Origin: Lewinellaceae bacterium
GTDB lineage: Bacteria; Bacteroidota; Bacteroidia; Chitinophagales; Saprospiraceae
NCBI GenBank assembly: GCA_020636005.1
Contig: JACJYR010000001.1
Coordinates: 320,001-384,000, forward strand
Length of the DNA stretch: 64,000 nucleotides
Direction of reading: 5' to 3'
Every line of letters starts with the position of its first letter. Positions within the stretch are counted from its first letter, which is position 1. A model generated the notes under the pieces. That model had not been told where the DNA came from and did not search any database. It was given only the letters and a program-made list of their open reading frames with translations. Below, one piece after another: positions 52,692 through 62,049 of this stretch. The position numbers and the translations under genes were made by a program.

Positions 52692-52797
52692 CAACGATGA
52701 AAAAATAACTTCACCATTTTGATTTTGAAAACCCCAGCAATGGAAGGTTTTTTTAAAAATAATTCCGATTTCACATCGGGATTATTTTTCCTTCGAA
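52692..52797 (+). repeat. Repeat family A, copy 4
   Basis: The plus-strand reference: AACGATGAAAAAATAACTTC, then ACCATTTTGATTTTG, the AAAACCCC hairpin arm with GCAATGGAAGG, then AATTCCGATTTCACATCGGGATTATT and TTTTTCCTTCGAAC. It lies 135 bp beyond the stop of the SGNH gene. Confidence 0.9.
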
Positions 52798-52931
52798 CTA
52801 AACTCGCTTCTAAGCTGCCAGGAGCGGCGGCCTTCGGCGCTGTTTCCCAGCTGTAAAAGGGACTTTAGTAGCTTTTGCATAGCATTTTAACTGCCTGAAA
52901 ACCAGCCACAATAAATATCAAAGGCCCCGGT

Positions 52932-53891
52932 TTACCGCCCTCCCGTCAAATCTTTCCAAACCACTCCTGCGATTACCTCGCTGCCCTTGGCCGTGAAATG
53001 GTCGGTGTTGTCCTGCAGGTCGTAGGTGTTTTGGCTGAACTCGCTGACAGGGGCGATTACCGGAATGTTGTTCTGTTTGAGGTATTGGCTGATTTCATCA
53101 AAAACATCCTGGAGCACGAACTGGCCGTTCTCGTAGGCCACGGCGGGTGGGAAAAGGAGCACCGTAAATTCGCTGCCATTCGCCTTGGCATAGTCGGACA
53201 TTTGTTTGACCAGGGGCAGCAGTTCCCGGTTGTTGCCCTTGAACATCCAGCGGTACCACCCGGACGTGGACATCTTGCCCTCCTTGATGTATCTGTACAC
53301 AGCCTTTCGGATGAAAAATGGGAGTTTGAAAAACGGCTTTTCGTAAATGCGGTACAGCCCGTTGTCGCCACCTTCGTAAATAGTGTTCCGCTTTGAGAAA
53401 TCGTTGAGGTTCAGGAAGTAATACAATTTTTCGGGTTTATAAATTGGGTATTTCACCTCCAGGTAGCGCTTGACCTCTTCCAGGCCGTATCCAGGCGTTC
53501 CAAAGTTCAGGATGCGGATGCTGTCGCCTGCCATGCGCTGCAAGGCAGCAGGCGGCGTTTCGTCTTGGGACAAGGCAATGCCAAACGGCACAGAATCGCC
53601 AAGTAAGGCTACTTTCCGTGGGCCGCCCGTATCCTCGCTGTTGTCACGGATACCGTACTGGTTGATGTGGATGCTGCGCCCGTCCTTTTCTATTTGGTAG
53701 CCGGGCTTGAGGACGTAGCTGAGCGCCGGATCGTCCGATGCGGTGTAATAGTGCAGTGGGTCGTTCTGCTGCGATTTCAGTTGCGGGGCAACCATAAAGG
53801 CAAAAAGCGCCTGACAGGCCAGTTCCAACAGGAACAGGGCGAAGAAGACACCAAAAAGTATAGCGAATAGTTTTTTGAAAAAGTTATTCAT
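52932..53891 (-). CDS. Membrane-anchored SGNH/GDSL-type hydrolase
   Basis: 319 residues. An N-terminal transmembrane helix (LFAILFGVFFALFLLELACQALFAF) anchors a periplasmic SGNH domain. Block I GDSVPFG has the nucleophile serine; GTPGYG gives the block II glycine; the catalytic Asp-His pair is in DNTDHFTAKGSEVIA near the end. Block III asparagine may be NLNDFS. Such proteins act as esterases or acetyltransferase partners on surface glycans. Substrate unknown. A tandem GTTGATAATAA spacer follows upstream of its start (53892-53946). Confidence 0.85.
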   Translation of the reverse strand: MNNFFKKLFAILFGVFFALFLLELACQALFAFMVAPQLKSQQNDPLHYYTASDDPALSYVLKPGYQIEKDGRSIHINQYGIRDNSEDTGGPRKVALLGDSVPFGIALSQDETPPAALQRMAGDSIRILNFGTPGYGLEEVKRYLEVKYPIYKPEKLYYFLNLNDFSKRNTIYEGGDNGLYRIYEKPFFKLPFFIRKAVYRYIKEGKMSTSGWYRWMFKGNNRELLPLVKQMSDYAKANGSEFTVLLFPPAVAYENGQFVLQDVFDEISQYLKQNNIPVIAPVSEFSQNTYDLQDNTDHFTAKGSEVIAGVVWKDLTGGR

Positions 53892-53946
53892 GAGGTTGAT
53901 AATAAGTTGATAATAAGTTGATAATAGGTTGATAGGAGGTTGATAA
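53892..53946. repeat. Word-repeat spacer (GTTGATAATAA tandem)
   Basis: Three to five tandem copies of an 11-bp word GTTGATAATAA / GTTGATAGGAG between the stop of the lipoprotein gene (53973) and the SGNH gene start, in a minus-strand pair. Confidence 0.65.
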
Positions 53947-53972
53947 AGCCCTCACCAAACTTCCACCAACCC

Positions 53973-54347
53973 TCAATACGGCGCAGGCGGCGCAAGTGTC
54001 AACACCTGTTTTTTGAAAGCATTGATAGCGTCTTTCAAAGCCTGTTCCAAGGCGAGGCGCTCCTTATCCATTTTCATGCCCTCTGCCTTTTCCATGTCCT
54101 TGTCCCATTGGGCAAAAGTAGCTTCCAGCTTGTCCACGTTTTGGGTGAAGGCGATTTCCTCCTGCGTCAGTGCCCTGCCCTGGATATTGATGCTTGCTTT
54201 CGTTTGCACAAGCTGTTCGAGCAGGGGCGTGACTTCCTCGCCCGTTTGGCGGCTTTCCTTGTGCATTTGGGCAATCCCGGATTCAAGTTGTGCCTCGCAA
54301 CCGAGGAGGAAGGAGGCTATGATTAGAAATACCAGTGTTGTTTTCAT
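53973..54347 (-). CDS. Small helical lipoprotein
   Basis: 124 residues with lipobox LLGC (C17). The mature part is predicted to be two or three helices with heptad character (QMHKESRQTGEEVTPLLEQLVQTKASI ... LEATFAQWDKDMEKAEGMKMDKERLALEQALKDAINAF), so probably a coiled-coil lipoprotein of the periplasm or surface. No known family. It precedes the SGNH gene in the same direction with a word-repeat spacer and could be co-transcribed. Confidence 0.78.
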   Translation of the reverse strand: MKTTLVFLIIASFLLGCEAQLESGIAQMHKESRQTGEEVTPLLEQLVQTKASINIQGRALTQEEIAFTQNVDKLEATFAQWDKDMEKAEGMKMDKERLALEQALKDAINAFKKQVLTLAPPAPY

Positions 54348-54477
54348 TGGAAAAATTTTCCCAAAGCTAAGGAAATTGACTTTTTATAAACAAATATACC
54401 CTTCCCGGCAGGCTACATTTGCCCTCGTGTTTCTGGTTGCTTGGTAACAAGCCCAACTTCCTTTTGATAAAACAAGA

Positions 54478-54822
54478 TTGAAAAAGCACTTCACATACCG
54501 TTCGCTGACAGCCATTTTTCTGGTGGGGCTGATATTGCAGGTGGTCGTCCTGCAGGAGTTGCACCACTTGCTGGAGCACCACCACGCCTCCAACCTCCAC
54601 TGTGGCAGTGCCGATACCCATCTCCACGGCGAGGAATATGCGCCCGTTGATTGCTTCATCTGCTTTTTCCACTTTGCCCCGGCGAAGCTGGAGTTTTCAG
54701 AATTTATATTAATCCCGCCCGTACATCTCCTTTCCCATCCACCGTTTTTTCATCAAAATCCTTGGTCGGAAAGAGTGGAGTGGCACTTCCGGTTAAGGGG
54801 CCCGCCCACCTTTGCTTGCTGA
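54478..54822 (+). CDS. His-rich small membrane protein (metal-linked)
   Basis: 114 residues, TTG start at 54478 (no ATG upstream). One hydrophobic helix (TAIFLVGLILQVVVLQEL) is followed by a histidine/cysteine-rich stretch (HHLLEHHHASNLHCGSADTHLHGEEYAPVDCFICFFHF) with about eleven histidines and three cysteines, a likely metal-binding site. Bacteroidota often place such a short His-rich protein directly before a metal TonB receptor. It shares strand with the receptor gene, which begins 150 bp downstream. The transported metal, probably zinc or copper, is inferred. Confidence 0.7.
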   Translation: MKKHFTYRSLTAIFLVGLILQVVVLQELHHLLEHHHASNLHCGSADTHLHGEEYAPVDCFICFFHFAPAKLEFSEFILIPPVHLLSHPPFFHQNPWSERVEWHFRLRGPPTFAC

Positions 54823-54971
54823 TTCCCCCCAACCTTTATTTTCATTTTAAAACAGGCCCAAAAGGTGTTGCCTCGAAATGACGGCTGGAACGTGGTCATT
54901 ATTCCCACATTTCCCCGCTATTTCGAGGCGACGCCCTGGCCATCGTTTCCACTCAAATTCAAGCAAGCAAA

Positions 54972-57389
54972 ATGAAACAGCTTCCCATCTGTCTATTCCT
55001 TTTAATAGGACTTCAGCCCCTTTTTGCCCAACAAAAAATAGAAGGCAACATTTTCGACGAAACCACCAAAGACCCGCTGCCCGGCGCCACCGTTTACATC
55101 CCCGACCTGAAAAAAGGCACTGCCGCCGACGCAGACGGCCATTTCATGCTGGACGACCTGCCCAAAGGTTTTTTTCTCACGGAAATCTCAGAGCTTGGCT
55201 ACGCCAAAAAAGTCGTCAAGATTAACACGGCCGATGACAAGCCCCTCCAAATCTATCTTTCCACCTCGGCCGTGGAGATGCAGGAAGTTGTCGTCACGGG
55301 CGTCTCGGCTTCCACGGAGCGGATGAAAAGCCCCATCGCCATCGTGCCGGTGAAAAAGGATTTTTTGTTGGAAAACCCCTCCTCCAACGTCATTGCGGGC
55401 CTGGCCAAACTGCCCGGCGTGAACCAGGTCAGCACGGGTACAGCCATCTCAAAACCCGTCATCCGTGGCCTCGGCTACAACCGGGTGGTGGTGCTGCGCA
55501 ACGGCATCCGGCAGGAAGGCCAACAGTGGGGCGACGAGCACGGCATCGAACTGGACGGTAACGAGGTGGACCGGGTGGAGATCATCAAAGGCCCCGGCAG
55601 CATCATGTACGGCTCGGATGCAATGGCCGGCGTCATCAATTTCCTGTTGCCGCACCCGGTGGCGGACGGATCGTTGGTCGGCGAGGCCAGCATGGAATAC
55701 CAAAGCAACAGCAACCTCACCGGGGCTTCGCTCATGCAGGCGGGCAACCTGAAGGGCTTCCACTGGATGGGCCGTGGCAGCTTCAAGCAGTCTGGCAATT
55801 TCTCCAACCCCGCCGACGGCAAGGTGTACAATTCCGGCTTTCGGGAAATCGCCGGGAGCGGCTTCATCGGCATCAACCGCAATTGGGGGCATTCCGAGCT
55901 CCATTTCAGCACCTTCAACCAAAAGCCCGGCATACCCGAAGGGGAGCGTGACTCGCTGGGACAATTTACCGGTTTGGTGGCAATGAACGGCACGGAAGAA
56001 GAGCAGTCGTTTCCCAGTAGTAAACTGGACGGTTTCAACAACAGCATCGAAATCCCGTTCCAGCGCATCAACCACCACCGCATCGTCTGGTCGAACGTGG
56101 TGTTTCTGGGCGAATCAAAACTCACCGCCGACCTCGCCTGGCAGCAAAACCGCCGCCGGGAATTTGGCAACGTGCTGGACCTGGGCGAAACGGAACTGTA
56201 TTTCAAACTCAACACCTTCAACGCCGACCTGAAATATTTTTTCCCGGAGCGCAACAACTGGAAAGTCTCGGCGGGCATGAGCGCCCAGCAACAGGACAAC
56301 CAAAACTTTGGGGAGGAATACCTCATTCCGGCCTATGGCCAAACCGACGGCGGCGCTTTTGTTTTTGCCCAAAAAGAAATGGGGAAATGGTTCTTCAGCG
56401 GTGGCCTCCGCCTCGACTACCGCCACCTGGCGACCGATCCGCTTTTTTTGGGTGAAAACGAAGAACCCGTGCAGCCAAGCGACCCGAACGCCGTGGAAAA
56501 ATTCGCCGCCTTCCAGCGCAATTTCACCAACATATCGGGCAGCCTCGGTGCCACTTATCAGATTGCGAAACCGCTCGTGGCCCGCCTCAACCTGTCGAGG
56601 GGCTTCCGCTCGCCCAACCTCTCCGAACTGGGCAGCAACGGCCAGCACGAAGGCACCTTCCGCTACGAAGTCGGCAACCGCCACCTGAAACCCGAAACCA
56701 GCTTCCAGGCCGACGCCGGACTGACCTTCAACGGCGACCACGTGACCCTCGACCTGAGCGGTTTTTACAATGCCATCCAGCAGTTTATTTTTTTGGAAAA
56801 AATGCCCAACGAAATGGGCGGGGACTCGCTGATTGACGGCTCCAATGTGTTCAGGTTCGTGCAAGGCGATGCAGCGCTCTACGGCGGCGAAATTTCCCTC
56901 GACATCCACCCGCACCCGCTGGATTTCCTGCATTTTGAAAACAGCTTTTCCTACGTGCGGGGCATCCAGCGCAACCAGCCGGACTCGCTGCGCAACCTGC
57001 CCTTCATGCCCGCCCCCAAGCTGCAAAGCGAGCTGCGGGCGCAGTTGCAAAAGCCCTGGAAATGGCTGGAAAGTGCCTATTTCAAAGTGGAAGGGGAGTA
57101 TTATTTTGACCAAAATAACGCTTACACCGCTTTCGATACTGAAACGCCCACGCCTGGCTATTTTTTGCTGAACGCCGGCCTCGGCGCCGATGTCAGGAAC
57201 AAGCAAAAGGAAACGGTTTTCCGTCTGTTTTTCGCTGCTGAAAATCTGCTGGACAAGCAGTATTTCAACCACCTGAGCCGCCTGAAATATGCGCCGGAAA
57301 ACCCGGCGACGGGGATGATGGGGATTCTCAATCCTGGCCGGAATTTCAGTGTGCGGGTGGTGGTGCCGGTGGGTTTTAGGCGGGCTTAG
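54972..57389 (+). CDS. TonB-dependent receptor, probably for metal or metallophore
   Basis: 805 residues. Signal peptide (LPICLFLLIGLQPLFAQ), N-terminal CarboxypepD_reg-like domain (KIEGNIFDETTKDPLPGATVYIPDLKKGTAADADGHF), TonB box (EVVVTG near residue 105), plug domain with VIRGLGYNRVVVLRNGIRQEGQQWGDEHGIELD and VEIIKGPGSIMYGSDAMAGVINF, then a ~550-residue barrel with the usual aromatic end. The GQQWGDEHG block resembles ZnuD-like zinc receptors and relatives. The His-rich small gene before it supports metal uptake. Substrate is not proven. Confidence 0.9.
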   Translation: MKQLPICLFLLIGLQPLFAQQKIEGNIFDETTKDPLPGATVYIPDLKKGTAADADGHFMLDDLPKGFFLTEISELGYAKKVVKINTADDKPLQIYLSTSAVEMQEVVVTGVSASTERMKSPIAIVPVKKDFLLENPSSNVIAGLAKLPGVNQVSTGTAISKPVIRGLGYNRVVVLRNGIRQEGQQWGDEHGIELDGNEVDRVEIIKGPGSIMYGSDAMAGVINFLLPHPVADGSLVGEASMEYQSNSNLTGASLMQAGNLKGFHWMGRGSFKQSGNFSNPADGKVYNSGFREIAGSGFIGINRNWGHSELHFSTFNQKPGIPEGERDSLGQFTGLVAMNGTEEEQSFPSSKLDGFNNSIEIPFQRINHHRIVWSNVVFLGESKLTADLAWQQNRRREFGNVLDLGETELYFKLNTFNADLKYFFPERNNWKVSAGMSAQQQDNQNFGEEYLIPAYGQTDGGAFVFAQKEMGKWFFSGGLRLDYRHLATDPLFLGENEEPVQPSDPNAVEKFAAFQRNFTNISGSLGATYQIAKPLVARLNLSRGFRSPNLSELGSNGQHEGTFRYEVGNRHLKPETSFQADAGLTFNGDHVTLDLSGFYNAIQQFIFLEKMPNEMGGDSLIDGSNVFRFVQGDAALYGGEISLDIHPHPLDFLHFENSFSYVRGIQRNQPDSLRNLPFMPAPKLQSELRAQLQKPWKWLESAYFKVEGEYYFDQNNAYTAFDTETPTPGYFLLNAGLGADVRNKQKETVFRLFFAAENLLDKQYFNHLSRLKYAPENPATGMMGILNPGRNFSVRVVVPVGFRRA

Positions 57390-57424
57390 GCCAATCCTGT
57401 CTTGTAGCGGTTCGATGACGCTAA

Positions 57425-57533
57425 GAAACGATGAAAAAATAACTTCCCTATTTTGATGTTGAAACCCCAGCACTGGAAGGGTTTTTTAAAAATAATCCCG
57501 ATTTCACATCGGGATTATTTTTCTTTCGATCCT
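57425..57533 (+). repeat. Repeat family A, copy 5
   Basis: Same direction as copy 4, 36 bp after the TonB receptor stop. Differences: CTTCCCTATTTTGATGTTG, GCACTGGAAGGG and TTCTTTCGATCC at the end. Both hairpins are kept. Confidence 0.9.
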
Positions 57534-57556
57534 AAGCCATCGTATCGCTAATATCC

Positions 57557-57588
57557 AAAAACTGCCCCGGCCATGCCGGGGCAGTTTT
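57557..57588 (+). terminator. Terminator behind repeat A copy 5
   Basis: Stem AAAACTGCCCCGGC / GCCGGGGCAGTTTT with CAT loop and TTTT. It would end the TonB receptor transcript if the repeat does not. Confidence 0.75.
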
Positions 57589-57890
57589 CATTCGCTTGAA
57601 TGATTTTAATAAATTCGCACAGCCAACTCCCGGTTCAACGGCCAATTCGCCCAGGACGACGGCAGGGCATTCCATCAGAATGGCTCGGCCCCCTATACTA
57701 ATCACTACCAATCACCCATTACCCTTCTCCCTAAAATTAGGTACCTGGCTCCTGCAAAGTCAGTATTGGCAACTTGTTCGGTACTTCCCACCTTTGCGCC
57801 TGGAATTTGTCTAAATAAGAATAAGCTGTTGGCCATTTGCATTTGGCTGATAGTACCACCAGGCATTTCCCGTTAAAAAAGAATCGCCCT

Positions 57891-59150
57891 ATGTTAAAAT
57901 ATACACCCTTCCTGCTGATTTGCCTTTCTGCTTTCACCGCGGCCAAAGCGCAGGAAAGTGAAAACACTGCCCTGCCCCCCAATCTTGCCGAAGCCTTCGG
58001 CAAATTCAGGCTAAGTGGGTACGGGGCCGTCAATTACTACGCTTTCGACTGGGAAACCCTGCCCAACAAGCGCAACGCCATTGACCCGGAGCGGCTGAAC
58101 CTCTACCTCTTCTACCATTTTAACCCGAAAATTGAGTTCAAGTCGGAGATAGAATTCGAGCACGGCGGAACCGGCGCTACCATGAGCTTTGACCCGCTGG
58201 AGGAGTTTGGCGAGTTTGAGCAGGAGGTGGAAAAAGGCGGTGAGGTGGTAGTGGAGCAGCTCAACCTGCAGTTTAAATGGAAGCCCTGGCTCAAACTTCG
58301 GGTAGGGAAAATGCGCTTCTACATGGGCAATGCTTCCAAACACGACGAACCAAAGGAATACTTCACCGCCTACCGCCCAGAAGTGGAAAATACCATCCTC
58401 CCGCTCGGCTGGTACGAGACGGGGCTGGAATTGTCGGGCGATGTAAAACTCAATAAAAACAAGGAATTCCCCTTTTTATCCTACAAAGCCTACCTCGTTA
58501 GCGGTCTTGACAACACAGGTTTCAGCTCGGCCAACTGGATCCGCCGGGGCTACCAGACCCGTTTTGAGACCATTAACGCCGATAACCTGGCCGGGGCTTT
58601 TCGCCTCGACTTTGTTTTTGCCGAGGAAAGTGAAATCGGCTTCAATGTGTATGCAGGCAACACCAGTGGCAACCGACCCAAAGACGACTTCACCAAATCA
58701 GCCTGGGTAGCCTACGGTGACCTCCATTTTTCCATAGACAAACACCCGTGGCGGGCCAGGGCCTATGGCATGTATGGCTATGTGCAGAACAGCCAGGCCC
58801 TGAGCGCTGCCAACCGCAACCTTTCCAACAACCTGAACGTGAAACGCACCCCGGTGGGCAAGGCTGCGGCGGGCGCCTACGCCGAACTGGGCTACGATGT
58901 GATGCCCGTTTTGAAAAAAGAATCCAGGCACCAACTGTACCTTTTCGGCAGGGCAGAGTGGTACGATTCCATGTTCCGAACGGAAGGCAATGTATCTGAC
59001 AACCCCCGTTACGAGCGGCAGGTGCTGACCTTGGGCCTCAACTATTTCCCACACCCGCAAATCGTGTTCAAAACGCACTACGCCTGGCGCAACCTTGGCT
59101 CGGGCGAGCAGGAAAACACGTTTGTGCTGGGTTTCGGATTTGATTTTTGA
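57891..59150 (+). CDS. Outer-membrane porin-like protein
   Basis: 419 residues from the ATG at 57891. Signal peptide (YTPFLLICLSAFTAAKAQ), then beta-barrel-like strands with alternating residues (LRVGKMRFYMGN, GLELSGDVKL, AGAFRLDFVFAEESEIGFNVYAG, GRAEWYDSM, ending TFVLGFGFDF with a terminal aromatic). Organisation resembles OprO/OprP-type or similar large porins. It is the first of three plus-strand genes with imelysin and the DUF1111 oxidoreductase, so it may import iron or another metal. Spacing to the next gene is 245 bp, so a shared transcript is not certain. Confidence 0.8.
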   Translation: MLKYTPFLLICLSAFTAAKAQESENTALPPNLAEAFGKFRLSGYGAVNYYAFDWETLPNKRNAIDPERLNLYLFYHFNPKIEFKSEIEFEHGGTGATMSFDPLEEFGEFEQEVEKGGEVVVEQLNLQFKWKPWLKLRVGKMRFYMGNASKHDEPKEYFTAYRPEVENTILPLGWYETGLELSGDVKLNKNKEFPFLSYKAYLVSGLDNTGFSSANWIRRGYQTRFETINADNLAGAFRLDFVFAEESEIGFNVYAGNTSGNRPKDDFTKSAWVAYGDLHFSIDKHPWRARAYGMYGYVQNSQALSAANRNLSNNLNVKRTPVGKAAAGAYAELGYDVMPVLKKESRHQLYLFGRAEWYDSMFRTEGNVSDNPRYERQVLTLGLNYFPHPQIVFKTHYAWRNLGSGEQENTFVLGFGFDF

Positions 59151-59395
59151 AATACTGGCTTGTTCAAAATACTTTATTCTAAAGCAAGCATTAGCAAATG
59201 AATAGTAGCTAACTTGTTGATTACCAGTTTTTATATAATTCCTCAATTTCCAATCGCAAGATAAGCGCTGTTATGGGCAGGCTCAGTTTTTTTTGAATGC
59301 GCCCGACTCGCAGCCAACTTTTGCAGCAACAATTTCAAACCATCCAAACCACGCCAAACTATTGAAACAACTTCACATCAATCAACAACAATAAA

Positions 59396-60451
59396 ATGAA
59401 ATTCAACCACTACCTATCTGTACTGGCCTTTTCCCTGTTCCTGGCTTCCTGCGGGGACGACGATACGGGCACCGGGACCGCTGACTATGCCGATGTTTTG
59501 GCAAATGTGGGTACCAACGTTTTTCTAAAAACGTATGAAGACTTAAAAGACAGGGCCATCCAACTGCAAAATGCCACTGCTGCCCTGGAAGCACTGCCCA
59601 ACAGCGCCAACCTGGAAGCGGCAAGGGCCGCCTGGGTGGCGGCCCGGTCGCCCTGGGAGCAGTCCGAAGGCTTCCTGTTTGGCCCTGTGGATCAGGAAGG
59701 GCTCGACCCCTCGCTTGATTCATGGCCCGTGAACGTGACAGACCTGAACAACGTGCTGGCCAGCAGCAATGCACTGACCGTTGACTTTCTGAAGGCACAG
59801 GAAGGCACCCTCAAAGGTTTTCACACCATCGAATACCTGCTCTGGGGCACGGACGGCAACAAACAACCGGATACCTTCACCGAGCGGGAATACGAATACC
59901 TGGCTGCTTGTGCCGGAGCCTTGGCCGCCGACGCCGCTGCGCTCTACGACCTGTGGTCGCCCGCTGGCGGCAATTATGTGAAACAAGTGACGGATGCGGG
60001 CAATGGCAGCAATATTTACATTAGCCAAAAGGCGGCCCTGGAAGAAATGGCCAATGGGCTGATCGTCATTGCCGACGAGGTGGCCAACGGCAAAATCAAC
60101 GATCCGTTTTCACAAAAAGACCTCTCGCTGGAAGAGTCCCGTTTCAGCGCCAACTCCAAGGCGGACTTTGCCGACAACATCCGCAGCATCCAAAATATCT
60201 ACACTGGAAAATATGGCAGCGGTGGCAATGGGAATGGTATCGCCAACATCATTAAAGCAAAAAACGTAGCCCTCGACGCCAGGGTCTATGCAGAAATAGC
60301 CGTGGCGATACAGGCCATCGAGGCTATTCCCGGCACGTTCAGCGATGCCGTTTTCAATGCCGGAACTGCCGTGGAAAATGCCCAACAGCAGGTACGTGGC
60401 CTGCTTTCGACGCTGGAAAGTGAGGTGCTGCCAATCATCAGCAATCTTTAA
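59396..60451 (+). CDS. Imelysin-family iron-regulated lipoprotein
   Basis: 351 residues. Lipobox LASC (C19). The defining GxHxxE motif is G141-F-H143-T-I-E146 in LKGFHTIEYLLWG. Both four-helix halves are recognisable, with the typical WVAARSPWEQSEGFLFGPVDQEGLDP in the first. Imelysin-like (IrpA/EfeO-like) proteins work in iron uptake at the cell envelope, and the GxHxxE site binds metal. Neighbouring porin and DUF1111 genes fit the common iron-uptake arrangement. Start ATG at 59396. Confidence 0.93.
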   Translation: MKFNHYLSVLAFSLFLASCGDDDTGTGTADYADVLANVGTNVFLKTYEDLKDRAIQLQNATAALEALPNSANLEAARAAWVAARSPWEQSEGFLFGPVDQEGLDPSLDSWPVNVTDLNNVLASSNALTVDFLKAQEGTLKGFHTIEYLLWGTDGNKQPDTFTEREYEYLAACAGALAADAAALYDLWSPAGGNYVKQVTDAGNGSNIYISQKAALEEMANGLIVIADEVANGKINDPFSQKDLSLEESRFSANSKADFADNIRSIQNIYTGKYGSGGNGNGIANIIKAKNVALDARVYAEIAVAIQAIEAIPGTFSDAVFNAGTAVENAQQQVRGLLSTLESEVLPIISNL

Positions 60452-60504
60452 AAAGTTGATTGAAGAAAGTCGTTCGGATTTAATTTGTGTTGACTCATCT
60501 CCGC

Positions 60505-60575
60505 CACGAATTGCACGATTACACTCGAATTCACGAAAATTAATTCGTGAAAAATTAGTGGAATTAGTGGCTAAC
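60505..60575. repeat. Word-repeat spacer (AATTCGTGAAAAATTAGTGGAATT)
   Basis: Overlapping words TCACGAAAATTAATTCGTG and AATTAGTGGAATTAGTGG between imelysin and DUF1111 genes, able to form an imperfect hairpin. Confidence 0.5.
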
Positions 60576-60678
60576 CTAAGGCAAAACATCAAATGCGAAC
60601 GGCTTTAAGGTTGATAAAGTTAGCTGGTTTATTATCCAGGAACATCCACCTTTTTTAATCGCATAAACGCTTAGCGAA

Positions 60679-62049
60679 ATGCCTGATAAAGTTTTCTTTC
60701 TTCTGCCCGTCTTTCTTCTGCTGTTGGGCTGCCAAAAGGACGATCAGCCCAAACCCGACGAATTGGAAGGCCTCATGGCCGGCGGCGGTACCACCGTTTT
60801 TAGCACAGGGCCGGATGCCTATACCTTTCCTTTGGCCAATATCGGTGGGTATTTGGGGCAACATGCCGCTGGAGATGCTGCCTTTGAGCAAGCTTTTGTG
60901 ACGGCGCCCGCCCCGCAATTCGGCGGCATCGGGCCAGTGTTCAACCAAAACGCCTGCATCGCCTGCCATGTGCGCAATGGCCGTTCTGCCCCACCGGTGC
61001 ACACGGGTGACCCCGCCACGGGTTTGTTATTGCGCCTGAGCATACCCGGCGAGGGCGCCCAAGGGGGTGCCTTGCCGGTGCCGGGTTTTGGGGTACAGCT
61101 ACAAACGAAGGCGATTTTTGGTGAAATGCCCGAAGGGACATTGGCGGTAGCATATAAGCAGGAAGTTGTTGAATTTTTAACGGGTGAAAAAGCCAGCTTA
61201 CAACTGCCTGTTTTTGCCATAGAAAACCCTTATCAACCCTTGCCGGTGGGCGTGCTGACTTCCCCCCGCAATGCCCCGCCCGTCTTTGGCCTCGGCCTGC
61301 TGGAAGCTATCCCCGAAGCAGGCATCCTCGCCTTGGCGGACGAAAACGACAGCAACGGCGACGGTATCAGCGGCAGGCCAAATTGGGTGTGGGACATCAA
61401 GGAACAGCGGACGGTATTGGGCCGTTTTGGCTGGAAGGCCGGCAACCCAACTGCCGTGCAGCAGACCGCCGATGCCTTCAACCACGACATGGGCATTACG
61501 AACAGCTATTTTCCGATGGAAAACTGCCAGGGCCAGGGGAACTGCCAAAGTGGGCTGTCGCCAGGGCTGGATATAGACGATGATTTTGTGGAAACAACTG
61601 CATTTTATTTCAAAACGTTGGGCGTGCCAGGGCCCCGTGGCCTTGATGATGAGGTGGTAAAAATAGGCAGGGAATTGTTCGATGCGGCTAAATGCAGCAG
61701 TTGCCATGTTCCGAAGCACCAGACGGGCAGTGATGCCATCAGTGCGCTTTCCTTTCAAACCATTTATCCCTATACCGATTTGTTGCTCCATGATATGGGC
61801 GAGGGCCTGGCCGATGGGCGCCCTGACTTTTCGGCCAGTGGCCAGGAGTGGCGGACGCCGCCGTTGTGGGGTATCGGCCTGGCGCAGGTAGTGAACCCTA
61901 AGGCCAGTTTCCTGCACGACGGCCGGGCGAGGACACTGGAAGAGGCCATCCTGTGGCACGGAGGCGAGGCGGAGGCGTCAAGGAATTTTTATAAAAATGC
62001 CAGTAAAAAGGAGCGGGAAGCAATGGTGGCTTTTTTAAAAGCACTTTAG
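60679..62049 (+). CDS. DUF1111 di-heme oxidoreductase (imelysin partner)
   Basis: 456 residues. Lipobox LLGC (C18). Two haem motifs: CIACH (C93, C96, H97) and CSSCH (~C339). The family blocks FGGIGPVFNQNACIACHVRNGR, GRPNWVWD, KAGNPTAVQQTADAFNHDMGIT and TDLLLHDMGEGLADGRPDF match the DUF1111/di-heme thiol-oxidoreductase family, related to MauG/CCP. It is usually encoded next to imelysins and is thought to reduce or oxidise iron or a ligand for uptake. Start ATG at 60679. The word-rich spacer 60452-60678 precedes it. Confidence 0.92.
   Translation: MPDKVFFLLPVFLLLLGCQKDDQPKPDELEGLMAGGGTTVFSTGPDAYTFPLANIGGYLGQHAAGDAAFEQAFVTAPAPQFGGIGPVFNQNACIACHVRNGRSAPPVHTGDPATGLLLRLSIPGEGAQGGALPVPGFGVQLQTKAIFGEMPEGTLAVAYKQEVVEFLTGEKASLQLPVFAIENPYQPLPVGVLTSPRNAPPVFGLGLLEAIPEAGILALADENDSNGDGISGRPNWVWDIKEQRTVLGRFGWKAGNPTAVQQTADAFNHDMGITNSYFPMENCQGQGNCQSGLSPGLDIDDDFVETTAFYFKTLGVPGPRGLDDEVVKIGRELFDAAKCSSCHVPKHQTGSDAISALSFQTIYPYTDLLLHDMGEGLADGRPDFSASGQEWRTPPLWGIGLAQVVNPKASFLHDGRARTLEEAILWHGGEAEASRNFYKNASKKEREAMVAFLKAL

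Larger units (their letters stand above)
57390..57890. other. Spacer with repeat A copy 5 and terminator
   Basis: After the terminator the sequence up to the porin gene has no supported gene. A CACCTTTG box near 57788 is a weak promoter candidate. Confidence 0.4.
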
